The notes under the pieces were generated by a model. It had not been told where the DNA came from, made no database searches, and saw nothing but the letters and a program-made list of their open reading frames with translations. A DNA stretch of 43,551 bases from a virus. The translations under genes and the position numbers were made by a program. Positions 22,953 to 30,727 of the stretch are shown here, one piece after another. The DNA is taken from IMG/VR virus record IMGVR_UViG_3300035070_001113, positions 1 through 43,551 of that record. One strand, written 5' to 3'. Positions within the stretch are counted from its first letter, which is position 1, and each line of letters starts with the position of its first letter.

Positions 22953-23382
22953 TTTAATATCAGGGTTATTACCAATAGGAGAGAAGCTTGTAGATAAGTT
23001 AATTCCCGACCCGCAAGCTAAACAAAAGGCTCTTCAGCAACTAAAGAAGATGGAGCAAGACGGAAGTCTCAAACGCATGGAAGCTGAATTTGCTGATAAA
23101 GATAGCGCCAGAAAACGTGAGATGGCTATCTCTACCAGTGAACATAGCCCGTGGCTAAATAAAATCATTACCAGTCTACTCGCACTCGGCATTGTGGGGT
23201 TAGCTTTTGCTTTATTTGCTGTTATATTATTCTTAGAAGTCACACCTGCAAACAAGGATATACTTATTTTTTTACTCGGTAATTTGACAACATTGGTAGG
23301 TTTGGTGTGTTCATATTATTTTGGTAGTTCAGTAGGTAGTAAAGATAAAACAGAAGAGATAAAGGGGTTAATGAAGAAATGA
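22945..23382 (+). CDS. Holin-like membrane protein
   Basis: 145 residues, GTG start with AAGGA upstream. An amphipathic N-terminus MLNLISGLLPIGEKLVDKLI precedes a charged helix and two strong membrane segments: WLNKIITSLLALGIVGLAFA (~70-95) and ILIFLLGNLTTLVGLVCSYY (~106-128). The end is a charged tail (SKDKTEEIKGLMKK). This layout matches the 3TM holin family known from gene transfer agents and phages; holins time lysis by opening the inner membrane. The peptidase gene follows with an ATGA overlap, which supports the role. Confidence 0.85.
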   Translation: MLNLISGLLPIGEKLVDKLIPDPQAKQKALQQLKKMEQDGSLKRMEAEFADKDSARKREMAISTSEHSPWLNKIITSLLALGIVGLAFALFAVILFLEVTPANKDILIFLLGNLTTLVGLVCSYYFGSSVGSKDKTEEIKGLMKK

Positions 23383-23765
23383 AAATGGATTGGAATACAA
23401 GCGCATATTTTTCTCAACATGAGTTTAAATGTTCACACACAGGTCAATGTGACATGAACCCAGAGTTTATAGATAAGTTAAATGATTTACGTTTAGCTTT
23501 TGGGAAACCTATGAAAATAACTTCTGGATACAGACACGTTAGTCATCCCATTGAAAGAAAGAAAGAAACTCCGGGAGCGCACACTACAGGGCAAGCTGCA
23601 GATATAGCAGTATCAAGAGAGGATGCGTTTCATTTATTATCATTAGCGTTAAGCAAAGGTTTTACAGGCATAGGCATACAACAAAAAGGTTCAGGTAGGT
23701 TTATACATTTAGATACATTAGAAAATTCACCGGAAAGACCAAGGCCAACAATCTGGTCTTATTAA
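23379..23765 (+). CDS. Endolysin: M15-family zinc D-Ala carboxy/endopeptidase
   Basis: 128 residues, single catalytic domain of the M15_3 peptidase type that cuts the peptide part of peptidoglycan. Visible motifs are FSQHEFKCSHTGQCDMNPEF, ITSGYR (47-52), HPIERKK and the zinc ligands H68 and D75 in GAHTTGQAADI, with H110 in RFIHLDTL and a final WSY. The length is that of minimal phage enzymes; there is no signal peptide, so it needs the holin. The start overlaps the holin stop (ATGA). Confidence 0.93.
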   Translation: MKMDWNTSAYFSQHEFKCSHTGQCDMNPEFIDKLNDLRLAFGKPMKITSGYRHVSHPIERKKETPGAHTTGQAADIAVSREDAFHLLSLALSKGFTGIGIQQKGSGRFIHLDTLENSPERPRPTIWSY

Positions 23766-23766
23766 T

Positions 23767-25647
23767 ATGACTTTACAGAAACTACAATTTAGACCCGGTA
23801 TAAATAGAGATGTAACTAACTACTCTAATGAGGGCGGTTGGTTTGAGTGCGATAAGGTGCGGTTTTTAAATGGCTATCCAGAAAAATTAAATGGGTGGGC
23901 CACGTATGCGCCATCTTCTATACTAGGTACTTGTAGGGCTTTGTTTGGGTGGATAACATCTTTTGAAGATAATTTTTTAGCCATAGGCACAAACTCTAAA
24001 GTATATGTAGAGGTTGGAACCAACTTAAACGATGTGACACCTTTGCGTTCTGCTAGTCCAACTTTGGCAGTTCATGCTTTCTCTGCTACAAACACTTCTG
24101 CAACAATAGCTGTAGAAGCCACAGCACATGGGACAAATACAGGAGATTTTGTAACTTTCTCTGGAGCATCCTCTTTGGGTGGAAACATAACCGCTGATGT
24201 ATTAAACCAGAACTATGAGATAACTGAAATAGATGCTGATAACTACAGCATATCCGCAGCGGTAACTGCTAATGCTTCTGATACAGGAGATGGTGGGGCA
24301 AGTGCCGAAGGATCATATGAAATACCAACAGGTAATGGAACTGTTTCTTATGGTTACGGTTGGGGTGTAAGCACGTGGGGTAGACTAGGCTGGGGTTCTG
24401 GCGCATTACAACCTTTGTTATTACCTTTAACTGTTTGGTTTTTTGATAACTTTGACAACGACTTAGTTATGAACGTGAATACTGGAGGTAAGGGTGCTGT
24501 ATTTTATTGGGATAGAGGAGCTTTAGATGACCCCGGTTCTTCTCTTGGAACTAGAGCTGTCAAATTATCTACGAGAGATGGAGCTAAAAACGTACCTGCA
24601 GAAGTAGGACAAATCATGGTGTCTCAAAACGACAGGCACTTGTTAGCTTTCGGAGCATCCCCGTTTTCAGGATTAGATACAACAGAGGATACAGGCACAT
24701 TTGATCCGTTGTTAATTCGTTTTGCTGATCAAGATAATCCAGAAGATTTTAAGCCTACAACCACTAATAGTGCGGGGTTTTTAAGAGTCAGTAGTGGTTC
24801 AAGAATCGTTACTGCATTTAGAACAAGACAAGAAACTCTAGTATTTACAGATATGTCTGTTCATTCACTACAGTTTTTAGGGACTACTGAAGTATTTAGT
24901 TTACAAGAATTAGAAACCAATATATCTATATCTAGTCCACGTTGTATAGCAGCAGCTAGTAATGTGTTGTTTTGGATGGGGACAGATAAGTTTTATTTAT
25001 ACAACGGACGTGTAGACACGTTACCGTGTACTTTAAGAGACCACGTATTTAATGATTTAAACTTTGATGCGTTGCCTTACATATACGCAGGTACTGTAGA
25101 GTCACACAATGAAGTGTGGTGGTTTTACCCATCTAAAGATAGCCAAACAAATGATTCTTACGTAACTTACAACTATAAAGACAACTTGTGGTTCTATGGA
25201 AAGCTAAACCGATCTGCTTGGTTGGATGCTAATTTAAGGCAGTTCCCACAGGCTGTAGGGGAAAACACTTTATTTGACCACGAAAGTGGTATGGATGCTG
25301 ATGGCTCGGCTATGGAGTCGTTTATTACAAGCTCTGACTTTGATATAGGTGATGGAGAGAAATTTACTTTGGTTAGACGGATAATACCCGATGTAGATTT
25401 TACGGGTTCCAATGCAGCAGAACCTCATGTTAAAATGACGGTGAAACCTAGAGACTTTCCCGGTAGTGCATACCGGATAGAAGATAATAAAAATGTTATT
25501 GAAACATCTGTAGGTGTCTACACCGATCAAGTATATTTAAGAGCAAGGGCAAGACAGATAGGTTTTAAAATAACATCCGATAGTCTAGGTACAATGTGGA
25601 AGTTAGGCTCTCCAAGATTAGATGGTAGACCTGATGGGAGAAGATAA
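23767..25647 (+). CDS. Tail nozzle / hub-type protein (P22 gp10-like role)
   Basis: 626 residues, largely beta. The start MTLQKLQFRPGINRDVTNYS, followed by GGWFECDKVRFLNGYPEKLN, is the hallmark of the large tail-tube or stabilisation protein in marine podoviruses. Later come GWGVSTWGRLGWGSG, LDDPGSSLGTRAVKLSTRDG, RTRQETLVFTDMSVHSLQFL and a C-terminal RARARQIGFKITSDSLGTMW. By comparison with P22 gp10 and T7 gp12 it should form the ring that extends the short tail. The assignment comes from pattern and context; exact homology would need a structure search. Confidence 0.8.
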   Translation: MTLQKLQFRPGINRDVTNYSNEGGWFECDKVRFLNGYPEKLNGWATYAPSSILGTCRALFGWITSFEDNFLAIGTNSKVYVEVGTNLNDVTPLRSASPTLAVHAFSATNTSATIAVEATAHGTNTGDFVTFSGASSLGGNITADVLNQNYEITEIDADNYSISAAVTANASDTGDGGASAEGSYEIPTGNGTVSYGYGWGVSTWGRLGWGSGALQPLLLPLTVWFFDNFDNDLVMNVNTGGKGAVFYWDRGALDDPGSSLGTRAVKLSTRDGAKNVPAEVGQIMVSQNDRHLLAFGASPFSGLDTTEDTGTFDPLLIRFADQDNPEDFKPTTTNSAGFLRVSSGSRIVTAFRTRQETLVFTDMSVHSLQFLGTTEVFSLQELETNISISSPRCIAAASNVLFWMGTDKFYLYNGRVDTLPCTLRDHVFNDLNFDALPYIYAGTVESHNEVWWFYPSKDSQTNDSYVTYNYKDNLWFYGKLNRSAWLDANLRQFPQAVGENTLFDHESGMDADGSAMESFITSSDFDIGDGEKFTLVRRIIPDVDFTGSNAAEPHVKMTVKPRDFPGSAYRIEDNKNVIETSVGVYTDQVYLRARARQIGFKITSDSLGTMWKLGSPRLDGRPDGRR

Positions 25648-25946
25648 TGGCGATGCGAAACTTTCGGTCTCCACCGTTGCCTTTGCCTCAAAACGAGTAC
25701 GATCAGCAATATTTCAATCAGTTAATAAAAGTTCTTCAGACATATTTCAGACAGTTGGATTCACAGAATCCATTACATTTAGATGGGCTTGTATTAACTG
25801 ATTTAACAGAGAGTCCAGTAGGATTCCCTAATTATAGCTTATATAGAGAAGGTAGAGATGTTAAGATATTATTACCCGGTGATGCGGTGGTGGCAGGGAG
25901 TTCGGCAACAACAGGTTTAGGATCAGTAACGGTGACAATAACATGA
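25647..25946 (+). CDS. Small tail protein with C-terminal SATTGLGSV repeat
   Basis: 99 residues: MAMRNFRSPPLPLPQNEYDQ, then QYFNQLIKVLQTYFRQLDSQ (helical), and a C-terminal beta strand SSATTGLGSVTVTIT. The start overlaps the preceding stop (TAATG). The tail repeats the unit found in the protein at 16664-17131, hinting that both are in the same tail structure. Small proteins like this regularly follow the nozzle gene in related phages. Confidence 0.75.
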   Translation: MAMRNFRSPPLPLPQNEYDQQYFNQLIKVLQTYFRQLDSQNPLHLDGLVLTDLTESPVGFPNYSLYREGRDVKILLPGDAVVAGSSATTGLGSVTVTIT

Positions 25947-26035
25947 ATATAGTTTTAACCTGCAGAAACAACCTCCTCGGTGGCATCACCACCCTACCTC
26001 TCCGCCTTGGGGGTTGGCAGGTCTTTACAGTATGA
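25943..26035 (+). CDS. Possible 30-residue coupled peptide
   Basis: The ATG overlaps the preceding TGA (ATGA) and the frame codes MNIVLTCRNNLLGGITTLPL then RLGGWQVFTV. It fills nearly all of the 104-base gap before 26051. The composition is protein-like (TTLPLRLGGWQ) and I have a vague memory of similar short peptides at this place in marine phages. No ribosome site except coupling. Tentative. Confidence 0.45.
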   Translation: MNIVLTCRNNLLGGITTLPLRLGGWQVFTV

Positions 26036-26050
26036 TTAGGAACTAATAAT

Positions 26051-28012
26051 ATGGCTACAATTCAAAATGTAACAAGCGTTCCCGGAGGGTACGTAATAAG
26101 ACGGGTAATACCGGATCCAAATAACCCTGCATTTGGAGCATCAACTACTGTAGAAGATTTTATTCCCGCAGAAGACGTAATTAGTTCTTCGCAAAACTTT
26201 AGAAATTTTGGGCTGCAAACCGATATTCAGTTACCCGATGATTATGTTGTTGGGGCAACCTACACTCCCCCAGTAATTGGACAATCGTTAAATCAACCTG
26301 CAAAAGTAACTAATATAAACACGGGGGAATCAGCTCCAATTGATCGAGCCTCAGAAGTCATAAATAAAGGAGGCGACGCTCCAGTCAATGACAAAGATTT
26401 AGCTCGTGATGCAAATACAACTACGACCGCACCTACAACTGATATGGATGCTGAGAAATTTGATAAGCTCACTGACGCTGAACAAGATGATTACATGGCT
26501 CAGGTTTTAGGGTACGATGATTATGCTGATATGCAATCAGTTATACCTGATACACCTACAACTACGCCTACACCTGTTACACCATTTAATAGAGACACAC
26601 TAAAAGAAAGACTAGGGATACCTACATTAAGTTTTGCTGACTTTAATAAAGCTCCTGTAACAACAGGACCAACAGCAACAGCAGGTATTGAAAGATTAAG
26701 ACCTACAGATACAACAGGAACAATGGCTGGTGTATTTGCAAGCCCTCAGTTTACATCACCTTATTCTGTTCAAACTGAACAACAACAATTACCTGACACT
26801 TTTACACAACTTGGAGATTTGTTTAGTGAACAATTTAAAGAAGAGATAAGAGGTCCATTAGAAGAACAAATAAGAGCAGAAGTAGCCGAAGAAGCGGCAG
26901 GTAATAGAGCAGGTGGTCTTGCTAGCTTAGGATATAGACGTGGTGGTGTGGTGGATGAAAATGGTATACCTCGTTTGTTTATTGGAGGTTTGTTTAAAGG
27001 TATAGGTAGAGCGTTGAGTGGGGCAGTTAAAGGAATAACTAAGATAGCTCCGTTTGTATTACCATTTATACCGGGGTTTCAAGCTTTAACACCTTTTAAA
27101 CAAGCTCTTGTGGCAGGAGGTATTGGTGGTTTTAGAGATGGTAAATTTGATCCAACCAGAGCTTTAACTGCTGGTGTTACTACTTACGGATTAGGAAAAC
27201 TGGCTGAAGCTGCGGGAGCATCTGGGCAGGTAAGTGAAGGGATGGGTGGTGTTGATGCAAGTGTTGCAGAGCCAATGGTTAGGACAACTCCCGGAACAAC
27301 TACAAGCTTTCCAGAAACACCTCTACCTGACGTTAAGACAGGTGCGTATAGACCAAATATTTCTTCAGGAATGGAAAACATAGCGCAAGGTAGTGTAACA
27401 GTTCCCACTGAAACGGCTTCATACGTAGATGTTTTTAGAACGCCAGCAACAACCTCTTCAGGGGTTGGTTTGGATTCACTAAAAGGGCAAGTAGTTGGCA
27501 CAGGACAAAACATTCTTAGAACTGGAGAAGAATTAATATCTGGTAATATACCCATGAAAAAATTAATTACTCCTGCTATCTCTACTTTAGGCGGTATAAC
27601 AGCTACAAAAGCTGGCGATGAAATTGCTAAACAAGAAGCAGAATACAAAGCTTTAACAGCGGCAGATGCAGCGGAAAAAGAAAGAAAACGTAGACTAGCT
27701 TTAGAAGCTATGAGAAGAAACCCCTTTGGTTATAACAAAGGTGGTGAAACATCACTTCCTCCTAGATATTTAGATGGTGCGGGTGATGGTATGAGCGATT
27801 CAATACGAGCCAATATAGGTGGTATGCAAGAAGCAAGATTAGCTGATGGAGAATTTGTCGTCCCTGCCGATGTAGTGGCAGACCTTGGTAACGGTTCCTC
27901 AAATGCAGGAGCTGAAAGATTATACTCCATGATGGATAGAATTAGACAGGCACGTCATGGAACAACAAAACAACCGCCTGAAGTAAATGTAAACAAAACA
28001 TTACCAGCGTAG
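26051..28012 (+). CDS. Probable ejection / internal virion protein 1
   Basis: 653 residues. N-terminal part (MATIQNVTSVPGGYVIRRVI) and a Pro/Thr-rich linker (residues ~120-250). Then glycine-rich RAGGLASLGYRRGGVVDENG (~286) with LFIGGLFKGIGRALSGAVKG and IAPFVLPFIPGFQAL, a long amphipathic/hydrophobic stretch that could enter a membrane. The end has GGMQEARLADGEFVVPADVV with RLYSMMDRIRQARHG, a conserved C-terminus of such proteins. Position in the last structural block with three similar proteins suggests a protein ejected with DNA to form a channel, as in P22/T7. This role is inference. Confidence 0.7.
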   Translation: MATIQNVTSVPGGYVIRRVIPDPNNPAFGASTTVEDFIPAEDVISSSQNFRNFGLQTDIQLPDDYVVGATYTPPVIGQSLNQPAKVTNINTGESAPIDRASEVINKGGDAPVNDKDLARDANTTTTAPTTDMDAEKFDKLTDAEQDDYMAQVLGYDDYADMQSVIPDTPTTTPTPVTPFNRDTLKERLGIPTLSFADFNKAPVTTGPTATAGIERLRPTDTTGTMAGVFASPQFTSPYSVQTEQQQLPDTFTQLGDLFSEQFKEEIRGPLEEQIRAEVAEEAAGNRAGGLASLGYRRGGVVDENGIPRLFIGGLFKGIGRALSGAVKGITKIAPFVLPFIPGFQALTPFKQALVAGGIGGFRDGKFDPTRALTAGVTTYGLGKLAEAAGASGQVSEGMGGVDASVAEPMVRTTPGTTTSFPETPLPDVKTGAYRPNISSGMENIAQGSVTVPTETASYVDVFRTPATTSSGVGLDSLKGQVVGTGQNILRTGEELISGNIPMKKLITPAISTLGGITATKAGDEIAKQEAEYKALTAADAAEKERKRRLALEAMRRNPFGYNKGGETSLPPRYLDGAGDGMSDSIRANIGGMQEARLADGEFVVPADVVADLGNGSSNAGAERLYSMMDRIRQARHGTTKQPPEVNVNKTLPA

Positions 28013-28022
28013 AGGAAAAGAT

Positions 28023-28943
28023 ATGGTACAACAAGTAACCCAAGTAACGAGTGAAATACCTGAGGTATTAGAACCTTATTTTATAGGCGATCCCGGTGCA
28101 GGTATAACAGGCATAATGCCGAAAGCCCAAGAACTATTTGGGAAAGGTTTTGATCAAGTATACGGAGCAGGAGCGCAATCTCTTATGGGACTTGGTGGCG
28201 TTGCACCTATGTCAGCCGCACAGCAAGAACTTGGTACGCAAATAGCAGGGCTACAAGCTCCAGAAGCATTTACTACAGCACAACAAGCTCAAGAAGCAGG
28301 TATTCAAGGATTATTAGCAGCGCCCGGAAGATTTGATTCAGCGGCAGCTCAAGCTTATATGTCACCATATCAGCAAAGCGTAGTAGACATAGCGCAAAGA
28401 AAAGCGATAGACGCTGCAAAAAAAGCTCAGTTGGATGCCAACTTAGCGTCAGCTAGACAAGGTACATATGGTGGTGCAAGACAAGCTCTTTTAACAGGAG
28501 CTAGAGAATCAGGACTTAGAACTCAACTCGGCGATATACAGTCTAGAGGGCTACAAGCGGCTTTTGAGAATGCACAAGCACAGTTTGAGAGAGACCGTGC
28601 CGCACAGATGGCAGCAGCTTCTGGATTAGGTACACTAGGACAACAACAAGGAGCATTAGGAGTTCAGCAACAAGCAGCAGAACTAGACCGACTCAAGACA
28701 CTCGGTGCGTTTGGAGACTTAGAAAGAGCTATAATGCAAGAAGGTCTAAGCGCAGAAGGCGCATACCAAAGACGTAGAGACGAGTTTGGACAACAGCAAC
28801 TAGGTAATCTTGCAAACATCTTGCGTGGTGTACCAACAACAGACACAACACAAACAACTGCTACACCTCCACCAAGCTTCGCATCACAACTAACAGGTCT
28901 TGGTATTACAGGTCTAAGTTTAGCTAAATTATTAGGGGGTTAA
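28023..28943 (+). CDS. Probable ejection / internal virion protein 2
   Basis: 306 residues, Ala/Gln/Leu-rich and almost wholly helical. It carries AYMSPYQQSVVDIAQRKAID, LASARQGTYGGARQALLTGA and RESGLRTQLGDIQSRGLQAA, a pattern I know from marine podovirus internal virion proteins, and ends in a hydrophobic LTGLGITGLSLAKLLGG. It lies between two other large helical proteins. Likely part of the ejection complex. Confidence 0.75.
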   Translation: MVQQVTQVTSEIPEVLEPYFIGDPGAGITGIMPKAQELFGKGFDQVYGAGAQSLMGLGGVAPMSAAQQELGTQIAGLQAPEAFTTAQQAQEAGIQGLLAAPGRFDSAAAQAYMSPYQQSVVDIAQRKAIDAAKKAQLDANLASARQGTYGGARQALLTGARESGLRTQLGDIQSRGLQAAFENAQAQFERDRAAQMAAASGLGTLGQQQGALGVQQQAAELDRLKTLGAFGDLERAIMQEGLSAEGAYQRRRDEFGQQQLGNLANILRGVPTTDTTQTTATPPPSFASQLTGLGITGLSLAKLLGG

Positions 28944-28945
28944 AA

Positions 28946-30727
28946 ATGATTCCGCAACAAGGTCTAACTACTATATTAAAAGATAAAATGGCTAATATAG
29001 AAGCCAAGGCTAGAGCTTTTTTAATGTCAGATGACAAAATAGGTTTTATAGCAAAACTTATGCAAGACAGCCCTACCGAAGTCGCTCCTATTGTGAACGC
29101 AGGAAGAAGAATAGCAGGTGAACAAAAAGCTATGATGATGGCGCAAGCTCAAGACACACAACCTTCAGTTACACAAAACAATCTAAAAGCAATTACAGAG
29201 CCTGTAACTGCCGCTAGAAGTGGTGGAGCTATTTCATCTTTACCAATAAAAGATAGTATGTTTAGAGCAGCAGGTGGTGGTATCGTTGCGTTTGCAAATG
29301 GTGGTGGTATACAACCAAATTTTTATCCGGGACTACCGGGTGTAAATAGGGCGCAAGCAATAGAAAATGAAAAAAGAAAAAGAATTATGGAGGCTGAAAG
29401 AGAAGCTAATAAACAAGGTAAAACTCTATTTACGCCTAGAAGAAGTCCGGGCTTTGTAGATTTCCTTGGAGGCGACAGCCCGATAACCACACCTTCATTA
29501 CCTCCCGGACAATCATACACGCCGGGTATATTTGGTTTAATGCGGGGACAGTCAGCAAATCAAAAAGCTGCTGAAGCTGTAGATGCGCCTCAGACTCAGG
29601 TGTCGAGAGCAGATATCGAAGCGTTAGCTGCAGGTGATAAAAAAATAGAAGATGTAGATTTAACAAGAGCTAGAAGTGATACTTCACTGGTTCCTAGATT
29701 CTCTGACGACGATTTAAAAACAGCTTTAGAAGCAGATGATGTGTTAAAAACAAAACTTGATTTTGAAGACGCTGCGTTAAAACAAGATGGTACTCCGACA
29801 ATGGAGGACACGGGTCTTATGGGTCAAGCTGTAGATGATAAGAGAAAAGAAACACCTGACAGAATACAGTTTGAGTTTACAGATGCGGACACATTATTAA
29901 AAGAAGCTCAAGAAACAGCCGATAGTATATTTAAAAAAGTAGAAGGTTCAGATGACTTTGCAAATCCAGAAAAAGCGGTTGCAGATACAAGAGCATTTTT
30001 TGAGAAGTCTGGTGTAGATTTAACTAACGCAGCACAAAAAGCAGCTTTGGATAAGCAAGAAGCATTATTAGCCAAGGATAAAAAAGAAGGTGCTATGTAT
30101 GCGTTACTTGAGTTTGGTTTTGGTTTAATGGCAGGTAAAAGCCCAAATGCTTTAACTAATGTGGGAGAAGCAGGTAAAGCAGTAGCGCCAAGACTATTCC
30201 AGTTACAAAAAGATATAAGAAAAGGTAACGAGCGTTTAACAGATGCTAGACTTAAATTAGCAGAATTAGAAAATACTCAAAAAATGGGTATAGCTAAAGT
30301 CTCTATGGACAGAATAGAAAAAGAGAAAGAAAGAATAGCTAGAGCAAACGACAGATTAATGCAAACTAAAGCTTCATTTATAAACTCTTTCATGCAAAAC
30401 AGAAGAATGTTAGAAACTTCTAAACTTAGCGCAATGACAAATCTACGAACTGCTGAGATGAGAGTTGAGGCGCAAGATAGAGCAACGCAAGCTCAACTTG
30501 ATAAGGTCACCAGAGATAAATTGATAGCGGAAGCGCTTAATATGCCAGAAGGTCCAGAAAGAACAAAACGTTTAGAAGAAATTAACAAGGTGTACTTTAG
30601 ACCAGATCCTTTTGCGAGTCTTGGTGAGCGACTTAGGACGGCTGGTAAGGGAGCAGGACTAGAAGATAAAGAAATTACTGCTTTAGAAAATAGGTTAGGA
30701 CTAACACAAATAAAACAAATACCATGA
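28946..30727 (+). CDS. Probable ejection / internal virion protein 3
   Basis: 593 residues, mostly helical and charged. A glycine motif FRAAGGGIVAFANGGGIQPN lies at ~106-125, an Arg/Pro linker follows, and the C-terminal half carries long helices (MDRIEKEKERIARANDRLMQ) after a hydrophobic YALLEFGFGLMAGKSPNALT (~384). The AGGGIVAFANGG motif occurs in many marine phage virion proteins. The stop overlaps the next start (ATGA), so this protein and the 2085-residue giant are coupled. Confidence 0.7.
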   Translation: MIPQQGLTTILKDKMANIEAKARAFLMSDDKIGFIAKLMQDSPTEVAPIVNAGRRIAGEQKAMMMAQAQDTQPSVTQNNLKAITEPVTAARSGGAISSLPIKDSMFRAAGGGIVAFANGGGIQPNFYPGLPGVNRAQAIENEKRKRIMEAEREANKQGKTLFTPRRSPGFVDFLGGDSPITTPSLPPGQSYTPGIFGLMRGQSANQKAAEAVDAPQTQVSRADIEALAAGDKKIEDVDLTRARSDTSLVPRFSDDDLKTALEADDVLKTKLDFEDAALKQDGTPTMEDTGLMGQAVDDKRKETPDRIQFEFTDADTLLKEAQETADSIFKKVEGSDDFANPEKAVADTRAFFEKSGVDLTNAAQKAALDKQEALLAKDKKEGAMYALLEFGFGLMAGKSPNALTNVGEAGKAVAPRLFQLQKDIRKGNERLTDARLKLAELENTQKMGIAKVSMDRIEKEKERIARANDRLMQTKASFINSFMQNRRMLETSKLSAMTNLRTAEMRVEAQDRATQAQLDKVTRDKLIAEALNMPEGPERTKRLEEINKVYFRPDPFASLGERLRTAGKGAGLEDKEITALENRLGLTQIKQIP

